64,000 nt of DNA from positions 248,001 to 312,000 of the forward strand of contig NZ_JAENHO010000004.1 of the NCBI RefSeq assembly GCF_016785085.1, read 5' to 3'. This document shows, one piece after another, positions 1 to 8,345 of the stretch. The notes below the pieces were generated by a model that did no database searches, had not been told where the DNA came from, and saw only the letters and a program-made list of their open reading frames with translations. Both the position numbers and the translations under genes were made by a program. Every line of letters begins with the position of its first letter. The first letter of the stretch is position 1. This DNA is from Paractinoplanes lichenicola. GTDB lineage: Bacteria > Actinomycetota > Actinomycetes > Mycobacteriales > Micromonosporaceae.

Positions 1-83
1 GAGGCTTCAGCAGCGGCGCCCGGATGCGGGGAGGGCGGCTGTTTCGTGGGCCGGAGCCGGGCGGGGCTTGGGGACTGGCGGCG

Positions 84-315
84 GGTCGAGGCTTGGGCCG
101 GCGGCGGGCTTGGGCCGGCGTGGGCCTGCGGCGGGCTTGGGCCTGCGGCGGGCTTGGGCCTGCGGTGGGCTTGGGCCGGCGTCGGCCTGCGGTGGGCTTG
201 GGCCGGCGTCGGCCTGCGGTGGGCTTGGGCCGGGGTCGGCCTGCGGTGGGCTTGGGCCTGCGGCGGGCTTGGGGCGGTGCCGGGCTTGGGTTGGCGTGGG
301 CCTGCGGCGGGCGTC
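84..315. repeat. G-rich tandem repeat array
   Basis: About 230 bases are built from short direct repeats of GGGCTTGGGCCTGCGGC and a longer 27-base variant carrying an extra GGCCGGCGTC segment. All three forward frames stay open, but the products are only Gly/Ala/Trp/Leu-rich strings without domain character, so this is read as non-coding. It lies just beyond the stop of the TetR gene. No gene is supported between position 1 and that stop. The runs of G could form G-quadruplexes; that is inference. Confidence 0.75.
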
Positions 316-327
316 GGAGCGCGAGCG

Positions 328-1113
328 TCAAGCGGGCGCGGTTCGGCCGTCGGTGGCGGCGTCCAGAGAGGGGCGGAGGGGGAGTAGGGCCGCCCGCACC
401 AGGTCGGGTAGTGACCCGGAGGGGATGACGAAGCCCGGCATGGAGGGCGGGACATTCGCCGCTCCGAGCCATCGTTCGAGGGCGACCCGTACTGCGGCGT
501 TCGCGGCTGCGGCGAGCACCTCGGCGGTCAGGGCGTCGATCTCAGGGTGCCGCGCCACGATGGCCGGCCCGTCGAGAGTGGTCATGCTGTCGACGTAGCA
601 GGCCCGCAGCGAGGTGCTGGCCGAGATCATGGCGAGTGCTTCGGCCGGCGGAGGTGCGGCCGTCCAGGCGGCGGACGATCTCGTCAGCACGTCCCCGACG
701 TTCCCAGCGTCCGGGGCCTCCCCGGCCGCGCCGTCCCCGGCTGCAGCGTCCCCGGCCGCGTCGTCCCCAGCGTCCCCGGCTGCAGCGTCCCCGGCCGCGT
801 CGTCCCCAGCGTCCCCGGCAGCGGCGTCCCCGGCGGCGGCGTCCGCGGTGTAGAGGCCGATCACAGCCTCGATCACGGCGTCGCTCAACGGCCCGTCCGG
901 GCTCAGCCGGGCCGTCCGGTCAGCGGTCAACGCGGCCACGATCGCGTGGTCGCGACTAGGGAAGTAGTTGTTGTACGTGCGCGGCGAGACCCCCGCGGCC
1001 TCGGCGATGTCGTCCACCCGTACGCGTTCCGGGCCGTGTTCCAAGGCGAGCCGCAAAGCCGCCGCGCTCAGGGCCTCGCGGGTCGCCTGCTTCTTCCGCT
1101 CGCGAAGACTCAT
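328..1113 (-). CDS. TetR-family transcriptional regulator with low-complexity insert
   Basis: The N-terminal 65 residues form a typical TetR DNA-binding domain (MSLRERKKQATREAL, then DDIAEAAGVSPRTYNNYF around residues 33-50). The start is set at the ATG of MSLRERK because upstream residues are not family-like. The ligand-binding half is interrupted by a run of (Ala-Gly-Asp) units encoded by an exact 39-base repeat, which is unusual for the family and may be a disordered loop. It is divergent from a TIM-barrel-like protein, and palindromes sit between them, so it probably represses that gene and itself. The ligand is unknown. Confidence 0.88.
   Translation of the reverse strand: MSLRERKKQATREALSAAALRLALEHGPERVRVDDIAEAAGVSPRTYNNYFPSRDHAIVAALTADRTARLSPDGPLSDAVIEAVIGLYTADAAAGDAAAGDAGDDAAGDAAAGDAGDDAAGDAAAGDGAAGEAPDAGNVGDVLTRSSAAWTAAPPPAEALAMISASTSLRACYVDSMTTLDGPAIVARHPEIDALTAEVLAAAANAAVRVALERWLGAANVPPSMPGFVIPSGSLPDLVRAALLPLRPSLDAATDGRTAPA
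734..850. repeat. 39-base in-frame tandem repeat inside the TetR gene
   Basis: A 39-base unit occurs twice exactly (734-772 and 773-811), followed by partial 15-base units. Because 39 is a multiple of three, the array encodes a 13-residue Gly/Asp/Ala repeat without breaking the frame. Copy number is likely to vary between strains (inference). Confidence 0.85.
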
Positions 1114-1142
1114 GCCGCCACCCTCGCACCAAAAGTACGTGG

Positions 1143-1164
1143 ACGCAAACTTGCGTGCACGCAA
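1143..1164. promoter_or_regulatory. Probable TetR operator, overlapping palindromes
   Basis: TTGCGTGCACGCAA (1151-1164) is a perfect 14-base palindrome. It overlaps ACGCAAACTTGCGT (1143-1156), a second near-palindrome sharing the same TTGCGT half. The pair lies in the short divergent region between the TetR gene and the plus-strand gene, only about 12 bases before the latter's start. This placement suits repression of both promoters. Confidence 0.7.
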
Positions 1165-1175
1165 TAATGACGTCC

Positions 1176-2075
1176 ATGAGAGCGAAAGGCATCGCCTACG
1201 ACACCGGCTTCGTCGTCGACGGGCGCAACTCGATCGACCACCTCGACCCCGCACGCCTCGAGTTCACCGCCGAGATCGCGGCTTCTCTAGGCCTCGAGGT
1301 CTGGTTCTCGCCCTACCCGCTGGACCTGACGTTGGAAGAGACGAAAAGCCTGTTCCGAGACTGCGCCGAGCGGGCCGAGCGCCTCCGCGCCGCCGGAAGC
1401 GAGGTCGTGTTCGTGGCCGGCGTCGAGCTGACCCTCATGGTTCGCGGTCTCGTCAACGGCGACCGCCTGCCCGATCGCCTCGGGCACCTGTTCGCCGATC
1501 CGCGGGCGCGCATGCCCGAGGCCCGCGACCGTCTCGACAGTTTCTTTCGCGACGTCGTGCCGCGGATCCGGGAGCGGTTCCACGGCAAGGTCACGTACGC
1601 CGCGATCCCTTACGAGGCCACCGTCTGGGAGCTTTTCGACTTCGTCACCCTGGAGCTGATCCGCTCGGCGGAGGTGGCCGAGCAGTTCCCTGACGCCGTA
1701 CGGGATCTGGTCGCCCATCCGAAACCAGTCGCCGTCTCCGGTTTCGGCTGCGCGACGTGGCGCGGCGCGGCCGAGGTGGCCCCGCGCAGCATGGAGATCG
1801 TCGAGCCCGGCGGGAAGAGGCTGGACGGCGTCTACGAGCGCGCCGAGGCCGAGCAGGCGAGATATCTGGCCGAGGTGCTCGACATCTTCGACCGGGCCGG
1901 CGTCGACAGCACGTTCGTCCACCTGTTCGCGCTGCACAGCCATCCGCATCGCCTCGGTGGCGATCCGCGCGACGACCTCGACCGGGCCAGTCCGGGCGTC
2001 GTCAAGGTCTTCGACGACGGCCACTGGGAACCGAAAGCCGCCTTTGCCGCGGTCGCCGCCGCGTACACAAACTAG
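1176..2075 (+). CDS. Conserved actinobacterial protein, TIM-barrel glycosidase-like
   Basis: About 299 residues starting MRAKGIAYDTGF, with later stretches GLEVWFSPYPLDLT and AAIPYEATVWELFDFV. I recognise the general look of a family found in Streptomyces and relatives, sometimes loosely labelled abortive infection protein; its fold resembles TIM-barrel glycosidases. No experimentally known function can be assigned. Alternative in-frame starts exist at 1155 (GTG) and 1167 (ATG); 1176 was chosen because the conserved part begins with this Met. There is no clear Shine-Dalgarno, so translation may be leaderless. It is divergent from, and probably controlled by, the TetR protein. Confidence 0.75.
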   Translation: MRAKGIAYDTGFVVDGRNSIDHLDPARLEFTAEIAASLGLEVWFSPYPLDLTLEETKSLFRDCAERAERLRAAGSEVVFVAGVELTLMVRGLVNGDRLPDRLGHLFADPRARMPEARDRLDSFFRDVVPRIRERFHGKVTYAAIPYEATVWELFDFVTLELIRSAEVAEQFPDAVRDLVAHPKPVAVSGFGCATWRGAAEVAPRSMEIVEPGGKRLDGVYERAEAEQARYLAEVLDIFDRAGVDSTFVHLFALHSHPHRLGGDPRDDLDRASPGVVKVFDDGHWEPKAAFAAVAAAYTN

Positions 2076-2081
2076 CGCTTT

Positions 2082-2099
2082 CACAAACAGGTGTTTGTG
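2082..2099. promoter_or_regulatory. Inverted repeat, probable ArsR operator
   Basis: CACAAAC-AGGT-GTTTGTG is a perfect 7-base inverted repeat with a 4-base spacer, 14 bases before the ArsR start. A partial half copy (ACACAAAC) precedes it inside the end of the previous gene. Position and symmetry fit autorepression by the ArsR protein. Confidence 0.7.
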
Positions 2100-2112
2100 T
2101 TAGGGTTCGGCC

Positions 2113-2418
2113 ATGACCGATCTTGATTCGGCGTTCGCCGCGCTCGGTGACCCCGTACGGCGGGCGTTGGTGAGCCGGCTCGCGCGCGGTGACGCCACCG
2201 TGAGCGAGCTGGCCGCGCCGTTCGACCTGACGCAGCAGGCCATCTCGCATCACGTCGGGGTGCTGCGCCGGTGCGGCCTGGTCGAGCAGCGGCGCGAGGG
2301 CACCCGGCGGCCCTGCCGGTTGCGGGCCGACCAGTTGACGCTGCTCGGCTCGTGGATCGACGAGCAGCGCCATACCTGGAACGACCGCCTCGACTCGCTC
2401 GAGAAGCACCTGTCGTGA
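2113..2418 (+). CDS. ArsR-family winged-helix repressor
   Basis: A 101-residue protein of the metal-independent ArsR type: ALGDPVRRALVSRLARGDATVSELA, then the recognition helix region FDLTQQAISHHVGVLRRCGLVEQ. No Cys-based metal site (ELCVCDL) is present, so it probably does not sense arsenite. It is the first gene of a three-gene operon with ArsR-SRPBCC-SnoaL order, a common actinobacterial pairing in which the repressor controls its own operon. Its stop overlaps the next start by four bases. Confidence 0.92.
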   Translation: MTDLDSAFAALGDPVRRALVSRLARGDATVSELAAPFDLTQQAISHHVGVLRRCGLVEQRREGTRRPCRLRADQLTLLGSWIDEQRHTWNDRLDSLEKHLS

Positions 2419-2840
2419 TCACCGGCGACGAGCTCATTGCCGTACGCCGCCTGGCCGTCCCGCCGCCGCGAGTGTGGACGGCCTTCACCACGCCGGCCGG
2501 CATCGCCGCGTTCTGGGGCGGCTCACACGCGGTGGTGCCCCCGCAGTCGGTGACCGTCGACCTGCGCGTGGGCGGCGAGTTCGCCCTCGACACCCGCGGC
2601 CCCGACGGCACGGGCCGGCGACTTCGCTTCCGGTACGCCGTCGTCACGCCCCCGCACGAGCTGGTCTTCGACGAGCCGGTCACCGGCATCCGCACCACCG
2701 TGACCCTGCGCCCCGACGGCGACGGCACCGACCTCACCGTCCAGCAACGCAAGCTCCCGCCCGAGTTGCGGACCGCGCAGGCCGCCGACGGTCTCGCGTC
2801 AATCCTCGACGCCCTCGCCACCCACCTGGAGACGCCATGA
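2415..2840 (+). CDS. SRPBCC (AHSA1-type) domain protein
   Basis: 141 residues with the START/AHSA1 pattern: VRRLAVPPPRVWTAFTTPAGIAAFWGG at the N terminus, VGGEFALDTRGPDG in the middle and a C-terminal helix. The GTG start overlaps the ArsR stop (GTGA), which indicates translational coupling. Proteins of this family bind hydrophobic ligands or assist Hsp90; the ligand is unknown. The ArsR neighbour is the usual partner. Confidence 0.85.
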   Translation: MITGDELIAVRRLAVPPPRVWTAFTTPAGIAAFWGGSHAVVPPQSVTVDLRVGGEFALDTRGPDGTGRRLRFRYAVVTPPHELVFDEPVTGIRTTVTLRPDGDGTDLTVQQRKLPPELRTAQAADGLASILDALATHLETP

Positions 2841-3187
2841 CAGCCCAGCAGGATCTGGTCGCCGAATACTTCGCCGGTTTCCGCGCGAGCGACCACCCCC
2901 GCATCCTGGCCACTCTCACCGACGACGTCGACTGGGTCATCCACGGCCACCGCACCACCACCGGCAAGACCGAGTTCGACGGCGAGATCGAGAATCCGGC
3001 CTTCACCGGCAGCCCCGAGCTCGACGTGCAACGCGTCTACGAGGACGGCCCGGTCGTCATCACCCTGGGCGAGGGCCTCGGCGCCACCGTCGAGCACGGC
3101 CCGTTCCGGTTCGCCTTCAACGACACGTTCACGTTTCGCGACGGACTCATCGCGCGCGTCGACTCGTACGTGGTGCCTTTGCCTTAG
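2837..3187 (+). CDS. SnoaL/NTF2-like protein
   Basis: 116 residues with the alpha+beta barrel pattern of SnoaL-like proteins: LVAEYFAGFRASDHPRILATLTDDVDWVIHGH at the start and FNDTFTFRDGLIARVDSYVVPL at the end. The ATG overlaps the previous stop (ATGA), so it is the third gene of the ArsR operon. Family members are small cyclases, isomerases or ligand-binding proteins; no specific reaction can be inferred. Confidence 0.85.
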   Translation: MTAQQDLVAEYFAGFRASDHPRILATLTDDVDWVIHGHRTTTGKTEFDGEIENPAFTGSPELDVQRVYEDGPVVITLGEGLGATVEHGPFRFAFNDTFTFRDGLIARVDSYVVPLP

Positions 3188-3604
3188 CTGACGCCGAAGG
3201 CCTCGGTGGTGACGCCGTCGACCGGAGTGGTGCCGGTCAGCACGGGCAGGCCGCGGCGGTCACCCTTGAGGGCGTACGCGAAAAAGGCTTTGAGCAAGGT
3301 GACCGTCGCCTTCTGTTGCTGCACGGCGGTGGGCCGGCGTGATCGGTGTCGCCGAAGCATTCCGCCGAGAGGACGGCCACCGGCGCCCGGGTCACCGTCG
3401 TGTCGTAGCCCTCGTCGGTGTAGGCGGCGATCGCGGCCACACCCCTGCGAGGTGACCGGCGAAGTCGACGTCGCTCCCACGCCCGGTGGCGGGATCGGTG
3501 AACTTGCCGGCCGGCGATCCACCAGGCCTCCCAGGCGGTCCTATCGCGCGGTCGGGAGCGGACCTGAGTGTTTTGTGGCGTGAGCGGGAGGAGCGCGGCG
3601 GCAA
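3184..3604 (-). pseudogene. Frameshifted remnant of a secreted alpha/beta hydrolase
   Basis: Three minus-strand pieces in three frames join into one plausible protein tail: KFTDPATGRGSDVDFAGHLA, then AAIAAYTDEGYDTTVTRAPV with LSAECFGDTDHAG, then VQQQKATVTLLKAFFAYALK ending at a TAA. Order and spacing suggest a lipase or esterase-like C-terminal half broken by at least two frameshifts, with the N-terminal half lost. The exact parent family is uncertain. The stop overlaps the SnoaL stop on the other strand. Confidence 0.6.
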
Positions 3605-3665
3605 TGGGAGTGCTACGCCGGAGAGGGCGCGGCGATCACAGCAGCGCGCCCCCTCCGGCGGGTCC

Positions 3666-4433
3666 TCAATTGCCGCGGAATTCCGGCTTGCGCTTGTCGA
3701 GGAACGACTGCAGGCCCTCGGCGGCGTCCTCGCTCGCGATCACCTGCTGGACGGCGGCCCACTCCACGGCCATCGCGCCCTCCATATCGAGCGGCGCCCC
3801 CTCCAGCATCGACGTCTTGAGCAGCCCGATCGTGGCGGTCGGCTTGGCCGCCCACTCAGCCGCCCGCGTGGCGACCACGGCCGCGAACTCCTCGTCGGGC
3901 ACGACCTCGTCGACCAGGCCGATCTCCAAAGCGCTGGCGGCGGACAGACGGCGGCCCTCGATCATCAGCAGCTTGGCCTTGTGCAGGCCGAGCAGACGGG
4001 GGAGCCGCTGGCTGCCGCCCGCGCCGGGGAACAGGCCGAGCTGCATCTCGGGGAAGCCGACAGTGGCCGACGCGGCGGCGATCCGCAGGTCGCAGGCCAG
4101 CGACAGCTCGGCCCCACCGCCCAGGGCGTGACCGTTGAGGGCGGCGATCACCGGCTTGGGGGCCAGTTCGAGCAGCCGCTGCACCTCGATCCAGCGGCGC
4201 ATCCGGACGTGGTTGTCGAGCGACAGGTCGCGCATCACGGCGATGTCGGCGCCCGCGATGAAGAAGCGGCCGACACCGGTGAGCACGATGACCCGTACGG
4301 AAGGGTCGTCGGAAAGGCCGGGAACGACCGTCAGGAACTCCTCGATCAGCTCCGGGGTGACGGCGTTGGCGGGCGGGCGGTCGATCACCACGGTGGCGAC
4401 ACCGGCGGCCACATCGACGTTGAGGAAGGTCAT
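3666..4433 (-). CDS. Enoyl-CoA hydratase/isomerase (crotonase) family
   Basis: 255 residues of the crotonase fold. Both catalytic Glu positions appear conserved: GGGAELSLACDL and VGFPEMQLG, followed by PGAGGSQRL. This predicts reversible hydration of 2-enoyl-CoA thioesters. The ATG at 4433 has GGAG eight bases upstream; a GTG at 4442 overlapping the previous stop is possible but lacks spacing for a ribosome site. It is the last gene of a four-gene minus-strand CoA operon. Confidence 0.92.
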   Translation of the reverse strand: MTFLNVDVAAGVATVVIDRPPANAVTPELIEEFLTVVPGLSDDPSVRVIVLTGVGRFFIAGADIAVMRDLSLDNHVRMRRWIEVQRLLELAPKPVIAALNGHALGGGAELSLACDLRIAAASATVGFPEMQLGLFPGAGGSQRLPRLLGLHKAKLLMIEGRRLSAASALEIGLVDEVVPDEEFAAVVATRAAEWAAKPTATIGLLKTSMLEGAPLDMEGAMAVEWAAVQQVIASEDAAEGLQSFLDKRKPEFRGN

Positions 4434-4438
4434 CGGTC

Positions 4439-6664
4439 TCACTCCAGGACTGTCGGGTCGGCGGCGACGATGCCGAATTCGGTCAGCACCGCGTCGGTGT
4501 GCTCGCCCAGCAGCGGGGCGGGACGGTCGACGCGGACCGGCGTACGGGAAAGCTTGAGAACGCTGCCCTCGTGGCGGACCTCGCCGGCCAGCGGGTGCCG
4601 CAGCATGGGATAGAAACCGCGGTCGGCCAGCTGTGGGTCCAGGTCAGTGAGGTCCTCGCCGGTGCTCACCACGGCGGCCGGGATCCCGTGCGCCTGCAGC
4701 AGCTCGGCCGTCTCGGAGGCACCCCGCGCCCGGGTCCAGGCGGCCAGCTCGGCGTCGATGCGGTCCTCGTTGGCCTTGCGCTCGGCCAGATCAAAACCGG
4801 CCTCCCGTACGCCGGTGAGCCGCGCCAAGGTCCGCCACTGCTCGTCGTCCAGGACCGCGATGGCAACCCAGCGGTCCTCGCCCAGCGCCGGGTAGACGCC
4901 GTGCGGGGACCGGGTCGCCAGCCGGTGCGGCCAGGCCGGGGTGGCCCCGGTCGCGACCGTGCCCAGCTGCTGCTCGAGAACGGCCGGCCCCATCGACGCG
5001 GCCATCGCCTCGAGCTGCGACAGGTCGACGAACCCGCCCCGCTTCTCCTGCAGCAGCGCCACGATCGCGAGCACGGCGGCGTTCGCGGCCACCATGTCGC
5101 CCAGCCCGAACGTGAGCCCCTGCGGGTCGCCGCCCGGGTCGGCCGTCTCGTGCGTGAGCCCCGACATCGCGGCCAGGGTGTCGGCGAACGTGACCGCGTT
5201 GCGCCACGGCCCGTCCTGCCCGACCCCCGACATCGAGACCGCGATGATTCCCGGGTTCACCTCGGCCAGCGACTCGTGGTCGAGCCCCCACTTGGCCATC
5301 GTGCCCGGGCTGTAGTTGTCGATGATCACGTCGCACTGCGCGGCCAGCTCGCGCACGATCTGCTGACCCTCGGGCGTGCGCATGTTCACGGCGATCGAGC
5401 GCTTGCCGCGGTTGAAGTTGAGGAAGTAGCCGCCGTCGTCGTGCGTGGCGCCCGGCCGCAACCGCATCGAAGGCGCGAACCTGGTCGGGTCCTGCCGATG
5501 CTTCGACTCGACCTTGATCACGTCGGCGCCGTGGTCGGCGAGCTGCCGGGTCGCGTACGGGCCCGCAAGAACCCACGTCAGATCGAGCACCCGCAGGCCC
5601 GTCAGCGCCGGCATGTCTTTGTCGCCGCGCCGCCAGGTCTTCGAGCCCGGCTCCGAATCGGGCAGCTTGACGGCGTAACCGACGTCGGTCAGCCCGTCCA
5701 CGTCGATGAAGAAGTCACGCGCCCGCAGCTGCGGATTCTCGGCGAGCTGATCGGCCCGGCTGACCTCGGCCCACGGCAACGCCCGCCGCCGTCCCTCCTC
5801 GCCGAGCGTTCCCGCCGTACGCCGCGCCGCGAACCGGGCCACGACCTCGTCCACGTGCGGGCGCTCGTTCCAGCGGTAGACGGCGTCGGCGTACTTCTCG
5901 TCGATCAGGTCCTCGGCCTCACCCACCTCGACCATCCAGGCCAGCAGGTCGGTCCACATGCGATTGCTGCCCGAGTAACCACCCGCGGCGTAGCCGTCGG
6001 CGGCCTTGAACACGCGATGCGCGACGTGGCCGTAGATTCCGCCCGTACGCCGGGGGAACGCACCCGCGTGAATCCAGGCGATCGCACCGGTCTCCAACGT
6101 CGCCGCCACCGCCTCCTGCGCGGACACGTCGATCAGCTGACCGCCGCCGTCCTGGTTCGCGCCGTCGCGGTTCTCCGCCTGGTTCGCGCCGTCGCGGTCT
6201 TTGGCCAGCAGGCCGAGATAGGCGCCGATCGCCGCGTGGGCGCCCGCGATTTGCAGCGCCGACTCGCGCGGGGGCGGCTTGGGCGGCCCGTCGGCACGAC
6301 CGCCGAGCCACGTCATGCCACCCGCGGACGCCGCGATCAGATCGTCGGCCAGCCACTCGCGGCGCGGCCCGGTCAGCCCGAACGGCGTCACCACCACATG
6401 CACCAGCCAAGGCCAGCGGGACTTGCCGTCCGCGGTCAGACCGCGCAGCCGCGCCACCGGGCCGCTCTCCACGACCACGTCGACCTCGGCGGCCAGCGCG
6501 TCGAGGTCATCGGTTGCTGCCCGCCGGGTCCCGGCATACCAATGGAGGCCGGCGGCCCGGTCGGCCGGCTCGTCGAGCGGCACCCGAGTGACATCGGCAC
6601 CCAGCCCGATCAACGCGCGGATCGCCGCCGCGCCGAGTTCGTCGGTCAGATCCAGGACTCGCAC
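4439..6664 (-). CDS. Tandem-domain class III (CaiB/BaiF) CoA-transferase
   Basis: 741 residues, about twice the length of a single family III CoA-transferase. The N-terminal half starts RVLDLTDELGAAAIRALIG and the C-terminal half starts about residue 350 with LRVLDLTWVLAGPYATRQL. Each half carries an Asp in the region of the catalytic aspartate (WLADDL and TFADTL). It should move CoA between carboxylic acids, so it can activate or release an acid substrate. The GTG start shares a base with the preceding stop (TAGTG), with AAAGGA upstream. A short duplicated DGANQ segment near residues 158-171 looks like recent slippage. Confidence 0.9.
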   Translation of the reverse strand: MRVLDLTDELGAAAIRALIGLGADVTRVPLDEPADRAAGLHWYAGTRRAATDDLDALAAEVDVVVESGPVARLRGLTADGKSRWPWLVHVVVTPFGLTGPRREWLADDLIAASAGGMTWLGGRADGPPKPPPRESALQIAGAHAAIGAYLGLLAKDRDGANQAENRDGANQDGGGQLIDVSAQEAVAATLETGAIAWIHAGAFPRRTGGIYGHVAHRVFKAADGYAAGGYSGSNRMWTDLLAWMVEVGEAEDLIDEKYADAVYRWNERPHVDEVVARFAARRTAGTLGEEGRRRALPWAEVSRADQLAENPQLRARDFFIDVDGLTDVGYAVKLPDSEPGSKTWRRGDKDMPALTGLRVLDLTWVLAGPYATRQLADHGADVIKVESKHRQDPTRFAPSMRLRPGATHDDGGYFLNFNRGKRSIAVNMRTPEGQQIVRELAAQCDVIIDNYSPGTMAKWGLDHESLAEVNPGIIAVSMSGVGQDGPWRNAVTFADTLAAMSGLTHETADPGGDPQGLTFGLGDMVAANAAVLAIVALLQEKRGGFVDLSQLEAMAASMGPAVLEQQLGTVATGATPAWPHRLATRSPHGVYPALGEDRWVAIAVLDDEQWRTLARLTGVREAGFDLAERKANEDRIDAELAAWTRARGASETAELLQAHGIPAAVVSTGEDLTDLDPQLADRGFYPMLRHPLAGEVRHEGSVLKLSRTPVRVDRPAPLLGEHTDAVLTEFGIVAADPTVLE

Positions 6665-8313
6665 TATCGATCCTTTCCGGCAGAGGGAAATACGGGCGGG
6701 GGTGGGGCGTGCCCCGAGTCGCCGCGCGTCTCGACGCACTCCTCGGCCGGGGCGGCCGTCGCGGTCGGAACTGCGACCGGCATGGGGGCGGCGACGGAGG
6801 GGGAGGCCGGGACTCGTCGGAGGTGTTCGAGGTCGGCGGCCGCGGCAACGAGGGCCGGGTCGCGCAGGGCGGGCTTGCTGACTTTGCTGGATCCGTTGCG
6901 GGGCAACGACTCCAGAACGGCGATGTAGCGCGGCCAGGCGTGCCGGGGGAGTCGCTCCCGGCACCAAGCGTGCACGTCTTCCGGTGTCACGTCCCGGGCG
7001 GGGACGACCGCGACGAGCAAGTCCTCCTCGGTGAACTCGGAGCTCAGTCCGACCGCGGCCGCCTCGCGTATGCCGGGCATGGCGGCCACGGCCGACTCCA
7101 CGTCCCAGGCCGAGATGTTCTCGCCGCGGCGGCGGATCACGTCGGAGTGGCGGCCGCAGAAGACCAGCCGGCCGTCCTCGTCGAACCGGCCCAGGTCGCC
7201 GGTGGCGATCCACTCCGGGGGCGGCCCGGGGGTGCCCACATAGCCGAGGGTGCTGATGTGCGGGTGCCGGGCGCGGACCGTGATGCCGCCGGTCTCACCC
7301 TGCGGCACGGGCTTTCCCGCGGCGTCGCGCAGCGTCACCTCGTACTCGGGAAGCGGTTTTCCGGCAGTGCCCGCCGTGACGTCGCCGAGGCGGTTGGACG
7401 TGACGTCGCCGAGCTCTGTGCAGGCGTACGCCTCAATCAGCTGGACGCCGAAGCGCGACCGGAACTGCTCGGCCAGCCACCGCGGCGCCGGCCCGCCATA
7501 GGCCCGCGTGACCCGGTGTTCCTCGTCGGTTTCCCCCGTACGCAACAGGATCGCCGCCACCGCACCCATGAAGTTGAACGCGGTGACGCCCTCGTCCCGG
7601 CAGATCTGCCAGAACGCCGACGCCGAGAATCGTGGCACCGCCAGCAACCGTGCCCCGCTGACGAGCGCGGCCAGCAGCCCCGTGTGCCGGATGTTGACGT
7701 GGTTCCACGGGAAAGCGTTGTACAGAACGTCATCCGGACCGTATCGCATGGAGTCACTGACCCGCCGCGCGTGCCGCACACCGGCGAAATGCGGCAGCAG
7801 CACGCCCTTGGGCCGTCCCGTCGTGCCCGAGGTGCTCAGCACGAGCGCCGGATCGCCGGGCCCGGGCAGGCGGGGGAGCGGACCCGGGCGCAGGTCGTCG
7901 AACGTGCCCGGGCCGCCGCCGTCGTCCACGGTGAAAACCGTCGGCGCCAGGGTGGCCAGCGCGGGGTTGGCGGCCAGCGCGGCGGTGCCCAGCAGAGCCA
8001 CCTCCGCCCGAGGCCCGCCGCCGGACGTGTCGAGGGCGGCCGGCACCTCGACACGCCCGGCCCGGGCCACTCCCGCGACGACGGTCGCGAGGGCGGCCCC
8101 GGGGCGGAGGCACGTGACCACCGATGCGTGCGGGCCGAGGGCCAGGGTGGGCGAGGACAGCTGCCGCGCGACCCGCTCGGCCCCGAGGAGCAGGTCGCCG
8201 GCCGTGATGCCGCCCTCGCCCAGGAACGTGGCCACGACCGTGTCCGGGTCGTGCTCGGCGCGCCGGGTGAGCACGTCGACGAACGTCTCCGGCCGCCCGG
8301 TCACGGCCGTCAT
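6664..8313 (-). CDS. Acyl-CoA synthetase (AMP-dependent ligase)
   Basis: 549 residues of the ANL superfamily. The phosphate loop STSGTTGRPKGV is followed by YACTELG, ATGDLGRFDEDG and the catalytic Lys motif NGSSKVSKPALR. It adenylates a carboxylic acid and makes its CoA thioester; the acid is unknown. An Ala/Pro-rich tail of about 55 residues follows the usual end. An in-frame GTG at 8349 overlaps the aldehyde dehydrogenase stop; the bases around both candidate starts are a direct duplication (ACGGCCGTGACCGGGCG twice), so the start is uncertain. Confidence 0.88.
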   Translation of the reverse strand: MTAVTGRPETFVDVLTRRAEHDPDTVVATFLGEGGITAGDLLLGAERVARQLSSPTLALGPHASVVTCLRPGAALATVVAGVARAGRVEVPAALDTSGGGPRAEVALLGTAALAANPALATLAPTVFTVDDGGGPGTFDDLRPGPLPRLPGPGDPALVLSTSGTTGRPKGVLLPHFAGVRHARRVSDSMRYGPDDVLYNAFPWNHVNIRHTGLLAALVSGARLLAVPRFSASAFWQICRDEGVTAFNFMGAVAAILLRTGETDEEHRVTRAYGGPAPRWLAEQFRSRFGVQLIEAYACTELGDVTSNRLGDVTAGTAGKPLPEYEVTLRDAAGKPVPQGETGGITVRARHPHISTLGYVGTPGPPPEWIATGDLGRFDEDGRLVFCGRHSDVIRRRGENISAWDVESAVAAMPGIREAAAVGLSSEFTEEDLLVAVVPARDVTPEDVHAWCRERLPRHAWPRYIAVLESLPRNGSSKVSKPALRDPALVAAAADLEHLRRVPASPSVAAPMPVAVPTATAAPAEECVETRGDSGHAPPPPVFPSAGKDR

Positions 8314-8345
8314 CGAGCCTGGCTGACGGCGCCCGGTCACGGCCG

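Noticed and set aside
24..598. Overlapping Gly/Ala/Trp-rich frames over the left repeat
   Set aside because: All frames of a stop-poor repeat are open; no start signal or domain supports a protein.
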